Source of the DNA: Jacaranda mimosifolia | Lineage: Eukaryota; Streptophyta; Magnoliopsida; Lamiales; Bignoniaceae | DNA length: 64,000 bases | Reading direction: 5' to 3' | NCBI GenBank assembly: GCA_018894105.1 | Contig: CM032126.1 | Coordinates: forward strand, 7,157,001-7,221,000 | In this document: piece by piece, positions 36,001 to 49,920 of the stretch | Numbering within the stretch: the first letter of the stretch is position 1 | Layout: each line of letters begins with the position of its first letter | Notes under the pieces: generated by a model | Database searches by the model: none | The model's input: the letters and a program-made list of their open reading frames with translations, nothing else | What the model was told of the DNA's origin: nothing | Made by a program: the position numbers and the translations under genes

Positions 36001-38087
36001 AGAAAGCAGCTTTTGGAGATTGAAGATAAGCAATCTAATTTGATGGATATGCTAAAGGTAATTTTTACAGTTGCTTGATCACTTCATCCATTTTTTTAAA
36101 TCTTATTAGTCATATTATATCCCTCATAAACAGAGCATAGAATTAGTGCAAATGTGCTTGTCTTGTATTACTGACCTTCAGTTTTTGTGATAGTCTTAAT
36201 AAAAGAAATTCATAATAGTATTAAACAACCAATAAAACCATATTAAGGGAAATATTTTTACTTCAGGTAAGGAACTAACAAGACAAAAGCATCTTGGATG
36301 CCTGAACTTCAGGGAAAGTAAAAAAGATTCTTAATAGTTACTTATTTTGTCATCAAGAGAAGGTTCTTTGGGTGTTAAAATACAGAAGTGAATGCAAACG
36401 CCTTCTCCTTATGTTATAATAGACTCTCCTGCCCCAACCACTTCACCCTCGGGGAAAACCTCTTTGGCCTTATTTTTACCTTTAAAAATGATCTTAAAGG
36501 GTGTTCGGCTTCTTTCCAAGAAATTTGATACCCTTTAAGCAACTGAAAAAACTCAAATTTTCACTTTCAGGCATTAACAACCACCATAATGGATAGCATG
36601 TCAAAGGTACAGATGAAGGTCTCGAATCTAGAACTGGTGGTTGATAAAATGGCACAAGAACTTGTTCATGGGGGAAGATATTCAGATCCGCTGACAACCA
36701 AACTTCTAAAGAGAGGCCCTAGCATTGCCTCCCCTAGACTTTCTACATGCACTCCAAGGCCGTCCGTGGACAGTAACAGGCAACCTTCATTACGTCCAAC
36801 TAAACATATGGGTGTTTTGGAGGATCATGCATTTACCAGGAGCAGATCAAGCAGTTTTAGGAAACAAAACTCAGATATGTGGAGTGATGCAATTCTTAAA
36901 CAAAGTAAGAGTTCTTCTGGGAAGGGCACTCCCACAAGCTTTTGTCCAGAAATTTATGGAGATCAAATGCAAGAAGTTGAAAATGTCTTCAATCCAGTTC
37001 CTCCTACTAAGGCAAGGCTAGGTAAACTGGAAACTAAGAATAGCTCATGGAAAGTTGTGAAAGATTATTTGTCTGATGGAGATCTGGACTCAGCATATGG
37101 TGAAGCTCTGTGTTCAAGGAATGAACTTCTTTTATTTGATCTTCTAGATAGAACAGGTCCTGTTCTGGAAAACTTATCAAAAAAAACTGCAAGTGACCTA
37201 TTAAGCACTTTGGCATCGTACTTATTGGAGCAACGATTTGTCAACTCAATAATTCCTTGGTTACAGCAGGCAAGTTATTTTGGTTGCAATTTTCTTGTTG
37301 ACATCACAGAGAGGGAGAGGCATTTATTTATGCTCACATTTTATCTTTTGTGTTAACTTCATATGGCATGCACGCCTAATTGTGTGTGTGTGTGTGTGTG
37401 TGAGTGAGTTTCCTTCTCATTTCATTCTCATGTTGGATTTCAGCATTAGCCAACATGATTTATACTGAATCAGGTCTGAGCACATGGATCATGGACATTT
37501 GACACACCCTCGTTATATTTACTGGAAGCTGAACTATTCTATTAAGTCCTTGATCTCTTTAGTTTCCATTTGAATCGAATACTATGTTTTCACAATCTTT
37601 TCCTTATGGTATAGAAGATATTCTGGAAGCGTGAAACTAGTGCTTGACATTATCATTTTCTAGTCGACCTTTCCCATCTAATGAGTGGAGATCTCATGTG
37701 GAGAGGCATGAAATCTATTTGTATATTTTTGCATGTCGTCAGCTCTTAAAGGAATTTTCTGCCTGTCAACCATCTAGGAAAATTTACAAAGATGCCTAGA
37801 TTGTAGTAACTGCCACATCTGTCTTTTTCAGTAATGTGCTATCTTCATATCTTTCATTGCAAATGGTTATAAAGATTTTCCAAAGCATCAGCACTTACTG
37901 TTTATTCTTTCTTCAGCTTGTGGACATCAGTAACATCCATGGACCAATGTACCTAGTGCTCGGTGCAAAAGCAAAGAAAGACTTTTTATCTGCAATCCTC
38001 AATGCTTCCAAACTGGATGTTTTTAATCCTGCAGAAAGGAAGTTCCTTATTGAACTTGGCAAAATGTTGCGCCAGATCTGGGGTTAG
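33056..38087 (+). CDS. TORTIFOLIA1/SPIRAL2-like microtubule-associated protein (828 aa)
   Basis: This plant-specific family binds cortical microtubules and controls directional growth; loss in Arabidopsis twists organs. Exons read as 33056-33715, 34135-34329, 34422-34524, 35399-36057, 36571-37269 and 37917-38087, giving 828 residues, close to the 864 of Arabidopsis TOR1. Residues about 20-285 form the HEAT-repeat microtubule-binding region (KLADRDTYQIGVEELE, IVKRLKDSDSVVRDSC, NRSIILAGGAPTHSS, LESCRFDKVKPVRD). A Ser-rich, low-complexity middle follows. A likely coiled coil lies near 515-571 (RKQLLEIEDKQSNLMDMLK). The conserved C-terminal domain runs to the end (WLQQLVDISNIHGPMYLVLG, FLIELGKMLRQIWG). 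Intron 5 has a GC donor (CAG/GCAAGT). The ATG at 33056 is the first in the long frame; 33062 is an alternative. Which paralogue this is cannot be settled by eye. Confidence 0.9.
37270..37271 (+). other. GC 5' splice site in intron 5 of the TORTIFOLIA1-like gene
   Basis: The junction reads CAGCAG/GCAAGT, the textbook GC-AG donor context. Joining it to the acceptor CTTCAG ending at 37916 restores the family motif (WLQQ then LVDIS). Reading through adds non-homologous residues and soon stops. Confidence 0.75.
37381..37402 (+). repeat. (TG)n microsatellite in intron 5
   Basis: Eleven TG units inside the last intron of the TORTIFOLIA1-like gene. Confidence 0.9.
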
Positions 38088-39078
38088 GTACTTTTTCATG
38101 TTTGAATTTCGTTGGCTCATTCGTAAGTGTAGTTCATTTGCATTTGTTGTTCAAATGATAAAGCTTGTTGTAGTGTGACAGCGTCGAGTGCAATGGCTTG
38201 CATCTGATTTAGAAATCTCAGATTGTGTATCCTGAAGTTTTTGAATTCTTAAATGACGCTGTTGCTCAACTATGTTAATAAGGAAGATGCATATCTTAAT
38301 TTTAGGAGTTGGAACTGTTCATCTCATATTAACTGTAAGAAGCACGAGAAACTAAGCTTATCTAGTTGATATTCAATCTTATTATTAAATGTTGAAAACA
38401 TGGCAAAATGAACCTTATTAACTAAAATTCTGATATGGCATGGTGATTTTGTGTACTTGCTGTAGGTCACGAGTTTTTGTTAGTTATCAGTTACAATTGT
38501 TGCAATAGGACCTATTGTTAGGACAAATCAATGTGTTAGAACCAACTCTTGGGTACATCAGCGTTGAAGTTGGGGGGCCTCAAAGGGTGAAACAGCCTTG
38601 TTAGTGAAAATTTTTGTGAACAGGCTTTTCTTTTGACCATATATTTCATAAAAAAGGAAGAATTTTTTTTCTTGTTTTATCTGAAAAAAATTTCTTGGCC
38701 AGAAGATCTCATTTGTTTCCCTTTTATGCAGGAAATGGGTCTTCCTAGATGTGATGCACTGACATCAGAACAGTTGATGGTCTAGTTAGAACAAAAGCCA
38801 AATCAAAAACAAAAATGTCTAGCAGTTGTCTTTGATGTTGTCTACTGATGCTAAACTGGAATCCAACTCCAGTTGTTCAGTTTTTCCTTAAATGAAAGAC
38901 ATCCTACTGGATGAAAAAACAATTTTTTCAGGGTATTTTGGTTGTTTTGTCTTATTTCATGTGAATTTGCTTGCTGTCTTCATTTTGCTTAAATTTAAGC
39001 CTTTCTGCATATATTGTGGCAGCTGAAGCTTGTAATATGGTGAGACAGCCTTTTGAATCAGCATTAGATGAAACAATA
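38088..39078 (+). other. 3' UTR and downstream flank of the TORTIFOLIA1-like gene
   Basis: No further coding sequence is visible after the stop. Part of this is expected to be 3' UTR; no polyadenylation signal can be picked with confidence. Confidence 0.4.
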
Positions 39079-39780
39079 CTTAAGGCCTTGTTTGCTTTCA
39101 TTTCCCCGGGGTTCTTTTCACTGGAGAAATGAAATCGAACTCCCCAATTTATTCCCCAAAAACACTACCCAAAAAACATCCCTAAAATATCCCACACTCC
39201 CATTCCCCTTCCCCACTACAAATGTAACCATTGCGCTTACAATGTGTACATCCACTGTTTTTTCACATTAAATTATATATATCATATACATGCAAATATT
39301 ACTAAGATTACATTTTCACTCAAATATTCCGATTAAAAAAAAATAATTTTGACATCTACAATACAAAATTTCTCCTTCTAATTTAAAATCAAACGTATCA
39401 TTCTCTTTCAAAACAATCACTTACATCTCCTCGAAATAAAACTAAAGATATGGATATACTTCTACAACTTTGCTATCCAAAATTCATTTTCTCAAAATAT
39501 AGCCAAACAAATTCTAAGTGCCAGTTAGGTTTTGTTTTCAAAACTCATTTTCAATGAAAATAAAAAGCTATTACATTCTCCTTAATTTTTACAAACATTT
39601 TTATTCTCAAATTATTTCCCCAAATACATTTCATTTTTAACTTTACATAATCATTTTATTTTAGACAAAACATTCAAACAACATTTCATTTTCAAACTTA
39701 AACTCATAACTAACTTTTTGAATTTGCTAGAAAACAGAAAAAGGCTTTGAAAAGATATCAAAACAGGCTCTAAGTTATGC
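39079..39780. repeat. One or two MITE-like elements between convergent genes
   Basis: Block 1 (about 39079-39520) begins CTTAAGGCCTTGTTTGC and ends with an inverted counterpart (reverse complement CTTAGAATTTGTTTGGC). Block 2 (about 39515-39780) begins CTAAGTGCCAGTTAGGTTTT and ends with an inverted counterpart (CTTAGAGCCTGTTTTG). Block 1 is G-poor on the plus strand, like 30700-32200. No open frames of note. Boundaries are approximate. Confidence 0.45.
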
Positions 39781-39944
39781 TTGTATTAAATGGTAATGGC
39801 ACTCAAAACATCCCAATTTCCTCTGATTGATTAGTTCATGGAAAATAAGGCGGAAAAATAGGTTCCTGTAAACAAATGGAAAGCAAAGGTACAGCTTAAT
39901 TAGATGCATTTGTCTCAAAATAGTGTACAATATCTTAACAGGCT

Positions 39945-42900
39945 TCATTGTCCATTAGAGGATGATCTCTCCACCGGCGGAGCTTCCGGAGAAGGATCAT
40001 AAAGGTCACACTCCTTCGGAGGCTCACTTTTACTCCTTCCATTACCCTGTTTATTCTTTACAGGAACGGCTTCTCTTTCGCTCTCACTTTTGCCCGGGTT
40101 CCTCTCGTTGGGGGTGTCTGGCAGGCTTTTAGCGGCTTCATAAAGTGTTACACTGCCACCTCCATTCTGTAGGAACATCGCTTCTCGGCTCATTTCTTGT
40201 GTTACAAGGGGTTCGAGTATCTCGATTACTTGGCTCATGACAGGCCTTCCTTTTGGGTTTTGGCTGAGACATTGATATGCCAGATTGGCCACCTTCATAA
40301 GAACTTTACTGGAATATTGCCCTTCGATTCTAGGATCCAGTATTCTCACTAGCTTCTTGTTGTGGTTCAGGAGCGGCCGTGCCCACTCAACAAGATTGTG
40401 CTCTCGGCTAGGCCTGCTCTTGTCCATAGCTCGCCTTCCAATAAGCATCTCGAGCAAAACAACTCCAAAGCCGTAAACATCACTTCTTGCTGTCAAATGT
40501 CCTGAACAATATGATGAAATTGATAATTCCATCAGTCGCCACACTATGAAGTCATGAGGGACATCGGGGAAGTAAGATTGAACTGCAATTCCACAGATGG
40601 TACACTAAAGCTAAGCGGCATTTCTACTCTTCGAAATCCAAGAAGCTGTCATTTGAATGCTTATGTTAACAAAACACAGAGGGAACATCATACTGAACAC
40701 TTACCAGTGGATATGATGCACAATGCAACTAAGCAATGGTACTAATCTTGAGACAATATTGAAGCTGTTAATAAAATCACTCAATTCACAATTAAGAGAA
40801 CAGCCAAAAGCATGAAAAATTGATGTTTTGTCTTTTCAGTTAGCATTTCTTGATCATATTTGGCATATATCCTCCAATTAAAGTCTAATTCAATGAAAAT
40901 GAAAGAACATTCGCTTTCTTAGGTCTCTGCAGAAGTTTGACTGCCGAATGTTCTTGAAAGCAGAGGAATGAAGTCACTAACGAACTTGTCATGCTTTATA
41001 TATAAGGTTCATCTGGTTTTCTAAGCAAAGAAGAATTTTACTTGAGCAGTTTCTACTAGATTTTTAATGAATTTCAATGTGATACCAAAAGATTGTGTGC
41101 TGTAAACCATTTGGACCTAAAGTGCATCACAAGTCTGCTGTCATAAGACTCACCAGTCATGACATACTCAGGAGCAGCATAACCATAAGTACCCATAACA
41201 CGGGTTGACACATGAGTTTGATCTCCTGTAGGCCCAACCCTCGCCAGCCCAAAATCAGAAAGCTTTGCATTGAAATCCTGTGAATTTCTTTCACTTTAGC
41301 CACAGAAAGATTCATGCAAACTTTTAATATGGGATATGCATAACGGGAGAAACATCATAGATATCGATAATCGAGAAGAAATAGAATCACTATACTGTTT
41401 TTCTGCCTGACCAAATATTCTTTTTTTTTTTTTTTTTCATTTAAAAAATTGGCTATGGAATATGTGCACAAGATGGAGCTTAACTAACCGCATCTAGCAA
41501 AATGTTTGAAGTCTTAAAATCCCTGTATATAATGGGTTTCTCCACACCATGAAGAAAAGCAAGCCCTTTTGCAGCATCCAAAGCAATCTTCAATCTTTTA
41601 TGCCATGTTAAAGTGGCACGTACTCCTACAAGATATAAACATATGAAAAGTTAAAAGAGATTCATAGAACTAGTTAACTTCAGGCAAAAGTCAATTGCTT
41701 TGTGAAATAAACAACAATAAGCATAAAGGGCTTATTGGAAGGATGATCCCAACTGAAGCAGCTTCCCAAATGTCTCTTTTTTGTATTTGTACTATTATGC
41801 ACTATAACCGTTAGTGTCTATTTTAGTTTCTATTCATATTTAATATTGCACATACCATCTTTTGTGTCATATTAATAGAAATTCAATTCAATTCAATTCT
41901 GAAATGATCGTGTTTATAATAAAGCTCCCGTCAGATGGCTGTTCATCAACAACCTCAACCTCAGCTATCAGTGTGTGGTAATTACTACAAGAAACTCAGG
42001 TGAAGTAAATAAAAGGATGCTAATTTACTCTCACATCAAACCATTCTCTACCACTTGCAGAAAGAAGCATTGGTTTTACTACTTACTTAAGAAGAGGTGT
42101 TTCTCCAAGCTCCCAGATGCCATATATTCATAGACCAACAGCCTATGGTCACCCTCGCAGCAATAACCGATCAGTTTCACCAGGTTAGGGTGTCGAAGTT
42201 GCCCTAGATAATTGACTTCTGCCTGCAAGTAAACACCTTAACAGTGAGCAAGTAGCTATTTTTCTGCATTTAAGGACCTTCAGAATTCTTCAATGGATGG
42301 TAAATAAAAGAATTTGTTCAACAGACTTTTAAATGTAGAGTAAACAAAATTATCTTACGCAATGAACATATGCAGCAATCATCTGGCCGCCCTTAGCAGC
42401 ATCATATTAACCTTCAAATGTTTGAGACCCTTTTCTAAAAGTTGGTTGATAAAATGCTTGCTTAAACTCTATCAACTACAAGCAATCAAGCTCCAACTCC
42501 AAATACTAACATATTAATGCACTTGCTTGCAACATTCCTCAAGTGAAAAACAGTTTTACATAAAACATAAAGATACTGAGCAGCACAAGTGAAGCAAACC
42601 ATTGACCTTTTGTTCAGTTTACTGAGCACCTCCGTTTCTCTATAGTCATGAAAAACAGAATAAAGGTAAAAGTTGGCTGACATGGCAAATGAACTGATAA
42701 AAGTACCAATAAGGCATTTCAGGAGTGCCATCACTAATTAGTGCAATAAGCATATCCTACAATTTTGTAAGCGGGGAGAAAAGATTATGTAGGAAAATTA
42801 GCTGAAGCGAAAGACTGAAGAAACGTAAGAGACCTCAATTCTTCACTAGCATTTACCATCTCTTCATAAGGAGGAAGTCAAGGAAGAGTACAAGCAAAGC

Positions 42901-44742
42901 AACAAAAATGACAAATATCAGCAAAAATTGTAGCTCAATGGCAAAAAAGTAAGAATATAGAAGTTTCCCTGGCCCCAAATTTTTCTAGACAACAAAGCAC
43001 AAGCAGTGAGGCATGCTTACAGAGTAAAAGACTTGCATTTAGTTCCTTTGTCCTTCCAGAGAACACAACTTGGGCATGATTTTCAGTAAAATATGTATTT
43101 TTCATATCACTCTTGAAATGAACCAATTACCTCAAAAGGATTTGGAGGGAGCACACAACAAAGATGAAGCAAAAGTCTTCAGTTTTGCAGAAAAAGAAGG
43201 TTTATCATTTAGTCAATGTCTTCTAGAGAAGATATCAAATTTTTGCTGGCACAATTGCTGCATCCTCTTTCCAGAAAATTCCACAAAATCATGTGACTAT
43301 TATATGTGTGCTTGTGGCTTAAGTCATATTAATATCGAATTCTCACTAGTAGAAACATTGCTTGAGATTCATCGTAACACTACTCACACTGCATTAAAAT
43401 TGACATGGCAGAAATTTTCTCTCTTGGTCATTTAGAGAATTTAATGGAGGCAAATAATTTATCCCTCTAGTTCTAGAGATAAAGAATAAAATGTCAATTG
43501 TAAAAGTAAATGGAAGAAAAAGAGAATAAACATCACAGTTTTAAGAATCCAATACATTGTTCAATCAGCCCAAGTCACAATAGATTACCAGCCATTCTCG
43601 GTCCCCTTGTAGACCTTCAGGATCAAGCTCTTTAATGGCAACTTGAGTTGTCTTGTAACCTGGCCTCACATTATCATCTATAACTCCTTTATAGACGATA
43701 CCAAACCCACCCTCACCAAGAACCTGATTTGGTCGGAAGTGCTTGGTTGCCAACTTCATCTCCTCATATGTGAAGATATCAAGATCACCATTCCCAGGAC
43801 TCTGACGTAGATCCTTTACATTTTTTGGAATTATCACAATCGTTTGCGAGTCCTCTTTTGCAGGAGATGTGGACTCTCTATAGACACCTGAGGTTGTGAA
43901 ACAAAATAAGTCAGCACCTACATTAGAAACTGTATTTTGTGCACAAATCTGCACTTGACCATGATTAGAGTTTTCCAACAGAAGGATTTACTTCCTTATG
44001 CGACAGGAGTTCAAATGCAAACCTGATAATGGAAACGTCTGGAATGATAAGCAAAGAAGGAATAGATTTGTCACCAAGAAGGAAAGCAATCTATTTTCTT
44101 AACTATGAAAACACTCAACAACCACACCCATTTGGCAAAGTGATGAGTCCTTTTTCTGAAATCTCCATGTCTCATTTTATAACTGCAGTTTACCATAATG
44201 ATCACACGCCAAACTAAGAATAAGCCAAGTTAAGATCCAATCACATTCAACAACTCTGCTAACTAATAACATCACTTTGCTAGTGACCAACATACCATGT
44301 CATCCATGCCATGCTCAACTTCAGATGGGAACCTCAGACTCATCGAATACAAGCAAAATAATTGGTCAGCCTTCACTAAATCTCAAAATTTTCTCCATAC
44401 CAAGTATGTACAAATCCCGAAAGTAATGTGAAAAAGTGGCGCCCACGTCATTTAAAGCCCAGATTGAAAGTAAATTACTATTGCCATCAGCCTCTAGATA
44501 TTATTAAGTAATATAGGAATGATCAAGCATTTTTCTCAATCTCCACTTGAATCTAGACCCAAAGAACAAAAAGGTTTTCTTTTACACATGAAGAGAAAGA
44601 ACGCAAACTTAAACAAATAAACAAAGCATTAAGACTAAAAAACAATGTTAAAAATAAAAATCAAGAAACCTGGCCTGTCACTTGAAGATTTATTCTGTGT
44701 TGGCAGTTGCACTTCTTCCTCAACACTGAAACAAGAACCCAT
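39945..44742 (-). CDS. Receptor-like cytoplasmic kinase, PBL17-like (RLCK subfamily VII), 441 aa
   Basis: RLCK-VII kinases act beneath receptor kinases at the plasma membrane, mostly in immune or developmental signalling. Exons: 44742-44670, 43887-43589, 42222-42087, 41625-41489, 41277-41154 and 40501-39945; frame continuous, all introns GT-AG. The N-terminus MGSCFS fits N-myristoylation (Gly2) with a palmitoylatable Cys4. [13 protein letters not shown] precedes the kinase domain. Visible elements: glycine loop GEGGFG (82-87), Lys110 in VAIKELDP, catalytic loop YRDFKTSN (Asp205; Tyr replaces the usual His, as is normal in this subfamily), DFG (223-225) and APE (250-252). After the kinase comes a charged, Ser/Pro-rich tail of about 90 residues. 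[20 protein letters not shown] and the long stretch around GDREWLAEVNYLG resemble Arabidopsis PBL17 most, from memory. Intron 2 is about 1.37 kb. Confidence 0.92.
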
Positions 44743-46648
44743 TTTTCTCTGCCCAACTTCACCAGATTCACATTTCAACTCACACGATTCACTCAAAAAC
44801 CAATGCAAAAAGATTCTTATATCTTTTTTCTTGGCACTGGTTTCAGTCCATCTCCGTCACCAAAACAAAACAAGGCTTGCAAGAAACCTCTTGTATACGG
44901 AAAAACCCAAGTGAGTCGGCGGCAAAGTAGAAAGATTTCACCGACTCTGATCTGGGTCGTCGGACTATTCTCATAAAATGGAATGCAGTTGCATAAAGAT
45001 TCTGTAGAAACAAAATACAAGAGGGAGTGAGACTGACCGGAGGGGTATTCGGGCGAGGGGGGAAAGGGGTATTTTGATTGTAACGCTTTTTTGGGTAATG
45101 TGTTTGTTTTAGCCTTAGGAGTTAGGACAGTCTAATACTAATTGGCCTTGAAGAAAATTCCAAGAAAAAATAAGATCAATGATTTGAGAATTGGGACCAT
45201 GGTCTACCAAAGCCAATTGTTTTTACCATAATGTCCTTTTCTAATTTTTGTCTCAATGATGCATAGATCAGAGCTGACATCAAAATTATTGGAATTGGAG
45301 AAAAATATCATTAATTTTTTTTAAAAAAATAATTAAATTGGTCGAGATGGCCTTTTTCTTTTTCTTTCTTTCTTTCTTTTTTCTTTTTCTAATTTAATGA
45401 GAAGAAGTCCAAATATCAAATCCAATTACTCTCAACACTTGTTCTATCTTATGCAAACAAAAAATTTAGAAAAATAAACGACAAATTTGTATAGTTTGGT
45501 AGTATTATCGTTTAGCACTTTTTCTCGTATATGTTAAATGCATGGAATTATATTTTTCGTTTATGGAATATTAAAGATTTTTTAAAAAAAAATTAAATAG
45601 GTATGAATTTAGAATTATCAGTTCATTTTAAATTTAAGTTACTCTTAAATTTAGAAATGAAGGTTAATATTCAATATTTATTAATGAAGTTTAATTTTTT
45701 ATACTAAATTTTTAAATAGAAATGAATACACTTATATCGAGGAAATTGAAAAAGTAATAACAAATGTCTATCTGGCTAGGTATTATATGGAATATTTACT
45801 ATTTAATTCATCACTAATTATAATATAAAAGTTAAATTTTAATAAAAGCTTATAAGTTTAAATAAATTATTTCTTATGTTATTTGGATTACATCAGTTTA
45901 TATATATATATATTGTATATCATCAATATAATACAAATCTTTATACAAAAATGTATAGCCACAATTTTTTGAAAAAATGACTCTTTTTTATTATTATAAC
46001 TTAACAATCTCTCTAAATTTTAATTAGTAAAATATTATTAAGAGATAGTAAAGCGTCGTACAATCGAAATGTCTAATTTTTTGTGGTGAGACAAAGACAC
46101 TTTCATTACATCTTTTAGAAATATTATTAGGAAGAGGCGTGAATAAATATCCATGCCTTCCATTTATGTTTTTTAATTATTTCAAAAATATATGAATATA
46201 ATGGGCGGTGCAAATTATATTAATTTATGCACCTCTAATATATGTGTGTGTATGTGTGTGTGTATTCTAATGTTTGATATGTATGTATTTGATCTCATTT
46301 TTATTTCTTCTCATTTTGTGATATTCTTATTTTTGATAGGACAAATACCTTTTAATTTTTTGTATTTTTTAATTATCTCGAATAGATTATAGATATGATA
46401 ACCTCAAATTATAATTTTTTTTCCGACTACGTTGATCCAGTATGCCTCTATTTTTTTAACTGTTAAGTAACGCATGTCTAATCTTTTTTTATTTTTATAA
46501 TATATTTATAATTTTTTATTTTTAATAATTTAATATTTTGATGATATTATTAAAAATGAGATCTAATAAATTTATATTTTTAAAGCAAAAAATAAATAAG
46601 AGAAAAAGTCAGCGTCTGGCTTGTATCACTATATATAATTATATAGAG
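44743..46648. promoter_or_regulatory. 5' leader and promoter side of the PBL17-like gene, then AT-rich spacer
   Basis: Bases 44743 to about 45050 are relatively GC-rich and probably hold the leader and transcription start of the minus-strand kinase gene. The remainder is AT-rich spacer without genes; a short TG-rich run lies near 46240-46262. The left end of a copia element follows at 46649. Confidence 0.4.
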
Positions 46649-47100
46649 TGTTAAAACCCAGAAATACCAAATTTTAAGATTGAGAAATAAAAGTAAAATA
46701 ATTCAATGAAAGTGACAACAAGATTTAACGTGGTTCGACGATGTGCCTAATCCACCCGACAAAGATATGAATTTTATTGATTCCAAATAAAAGTGCCAAG
46801 TACAATTTAAGTTCCACAAATCTCACGAGAACACCTAACACCCTCGTTCTAAACTCTATTATGAGAGAATATCTCTAAAGCATTATAGAATTTATTTTCT
46901 AAGGTTAGTCTCTTTGTAAGTTCCATTCAACCTAAAAGAAATCAGGGTTTAAATATCCAAACAAACAGCCAATCGGGCCATAGGCCTATGCAAGGCACCG
47001 TGGAACCCACTGCTGAATGCCTGGCGCCGCGATGCCTGTCCCACTCTCTTTCTTTTGTTTTCTTGCCATTTGTAGTTTAAATTTCAAGGCATAATCAACA
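46649..47100 (-). repeat. 3' LTR of copia-1
   Basis: 452 bp. Homologous to 51103-51617 over most of its length (shared AACAAGATTTAACGT and CACCTAACACCCTCGTTCTA). It is shorter because a GC-rich segment near 46980-47040 has fewer copies of GAATGCCT/GGCGCC-type words. A polypurine-like AAAGTGGAAAAT precedes it on the minus strand. Confidence 0.9.
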
Positions 47101-49920
47101 ATTTTCCACTTTGATTTGAAATTATCCATCCATTATCTTTGTCTCTGTCCCCAAAAGGGCCATCATATAAGTCTGCAAATATTTATCAAATCCAACCAAT
47201 GCTCGAATTTGATTCTGGAACAGTCTTAGTCAACATATATGTCGGATTATCCTTAGTCCCAACCTTGTCAACCAAAATGACACCTTGAGACACCATATCC
47301 CGCACAAAGTGATACCTTACATCAATGTGCCTTGTTCTTTCATAGAATGCTTGATTTTTTTATAAGTGTATGACACTCTGACTATTACAAAGTACTATAG
47401 TAATATCAGAATTCATACCCATATCATCAATCAGCCTCTTTAGCCAAAGCCATGTACTTAGCTTCTGTTGTGGACAATGCAATTGATGAATGCAAAGTCG
47501 CCTTCCAACTAACCGTACAACTCGAAACATAAAACATATGTCAAGTCATGGACCTTCTGCTGTCCAAATCTCCGGCATAATCTGCATCCATATAGCTGAT
47601 AAGTCTAACAATAGAATTCAATTGACTATACTTCAAACATCTATCTGCAAAGCCTCTCAGATACCACATAATCCATTTCACTGCCTGTAATGAGTCTTTC
47701 TTGACTTGTGCATATATCTGCTTACAACAGTGACTGCATATGAAATATCTGGCCTAGTGCACACGATGGAGTACATCAAGCTACCAATTGCACTAGCATA
47801 GACACATTTGACATGTGCTCCACCTCCTTCTCAGTACTCAGTCATATATCTGATGAGAGCCTGAAATGAGCTGCAAGTGACGTACTAACTAACTTGGACT
47901 TATCCACCCCAAAAAGCTCAAGTACTTTCTCAATATAATTTTGTTGAGACAAGTACAACAATCCAGAGTGTCTATCCTGGATGATCTCCATGCCTAAAAT
48001 CTTCTTTGCATTGCCCAAATTCTTCATCTCAAATTCATCATTCAATTGAGCCTTTAAAACGTTGATCTCAGTTATGTTTCTAGAGGCAATCAAAATATAG
48101 CAACAGATATACGAGAAGGCCATCACTACACTTCTTATGATATACACAACAATCATAAATGCTTATGGTATATCCTATCTTGGTAATAAAAGCATCAAAC
48201 CTCTTATACTACTGCCTGGAAGACTACTTCAAGCCATACAAAGACCTCTTCAAAAGACATGCTTGATTTTCCTTTTCAGAAACAACAAATCCCTCTGGTT
48301 GACTTATATAAATTTGTTCTTCCAACTCGCTATGCAGAAATGCGGTTTTCACATCCATCTGCTCAAGCTCTATATCAAACAAAGCTACCATGGCAAGTAA
48401 CACAAAAATGCAAGTATGCTTTACAATTGAGGAGAACACCTTATGAAAATCAACTCCCTCTCTCTGAGTAAAACCTTTAGCAACCAATCACGCCTTGTAT
48501 CTACCATCCTCAACCACGGGAATCGCTTCCTTTTTCTTATAGATCCATTTGCAACCTACAATTTTCTACCCTTTAGTTACATTCACTAGCTCCCATGTGC
48601 TCTTCTTGTGTAAAGACTCAATCTCTCACTTATAGTTGATACCTATTTATCAAAATCTGGGCAAGAAATGGCCTCTTTATATGTGACTGGATCATCACCC
48701 AGAAACTCTTCCGCTGAACTTAAAGCATAAGCAAACATATCTGAATATGCAAACTGCTGTGGTGGTTTGATATACCTCTTCTCTCCATCGCGAGCCAAAC
48801 AATAGTTTTGTAGTGAATCATTTCCCTGCTGCTGATTATGTGATAATGAACTCTCACCAACTTCATCTACCACCTTCTGTTTCCCCTTTGAAACTTGTGA
48901 AGTGTCAATTTCAAACTCCACATTCTTCTTGACGCCCTATTGACTCGTTAATCCTGCTCCACCTTCTTCATCATAGTAGACTAATCGAATGTCACATCTG
49001 TGTTGATAATCACCTTGGAGCCCTTGTCATCATTACAATACAACAATAACCCTTAACTCCATCTGTATAGCCTAGGAATATGCACTTCCTAGCTCTCGAC
49101 TCAAGCTTTCCATTGCGAACATGAGCATAGGCTGGATACCCAAATATCCTTAGATTTGAGTAATCAACAGAAGACCCGGACCAAATTTCTATTGATGTCT
49201 TGCAGTCCAAAGCAGTCGATGGTGACCTATTCACCAAGTAGCAAGCAGTATTAATTGCTTCCGCCTAAAAATCCATGGAAATCTGGCGTTAAAGAGCATG
49301 TATCTAGCTCTCTCTAAGATAGTTCTGTTAATCCGCTCTGCAACTCTATTATGCTGTGAAGTGTGTACAACTGTGCGATGCCTTATAATTCCTTCTTTAT
49401 TGTAGAATTCCTGAAATTCCTTGTTGCAAAACTCCAATCTATTGTCAGTCCTCCAGCGTTTGATCCCCTTTCCTGTCTGCTTCTCGATCAAAGTCTTCCA
49501 TTGATTGAAGTTGACAAACATCTCATCTTTATGCTTCAACATGTACACCCATACTCTCCGTGAGAAACCATCAATGAATGTAAGCATGTATCTAGCACCA
49601 CCATTTGAGGAAACTTGAGAAGGCCCCCAAAAATCTAAGTGAATGTAATCCAAGGTGCCCTTGGCACTGTGAACTGTGGTGCTAAACTTCACTCTGTGTT
49701 GCTTGTCAAGAACATACTGCTCATAGAAATCCAACTCTCTAGTCTTTTCTCCACAAAGCAAATCTCGTTTGCTCAATTCTAACATCCCCCTTTCACTTAT
49801 AGGCCCAAGCCGCATATGCCACAATATCTTAGTATCATTGATTAATGAAGAAACTGTTGCAGTGCCCGAAATTATGCTACCCTGCAATATGTAAAGACTA
49901 TTCCTCTTGTCCCCCTTCAT
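47101..49920 (-). pseudogene. Copia-1 pol relic: integrase, RT, RNase H
   Basis: Integrase lies at about 49231-49920, with LDYIHLDFWGP, the Asp-bearing RTDNRLEF (usually RTDNGLEF) and VAERINRTILERAR. RT is split: 48224-48487 holds GFTQREGVDFHKVFSSIVKHT and QMDVKTAFLHSELEEQIYI; 47842-48156 holds ILGMEIIQDRHSGLLYLSQQ. The usual YVDD catalytic box is not readable between them. RNase H pieces lie at about 47350-47560, with a C-terminal remnant near 47150-47300 (HIDVRYHF). Stops and frame changes separate every segment, so no enzyme can be made. Confidence 0.85.

Noticed and set aside
1..45000. A biosynthetic gene cluster around the cyclase
   Set aside because: No P450, acyltransferase, glycosyltransferase or other tailoring gene is present; the neighbours are a proteasome subunit, a microtubule protein and a kinase.
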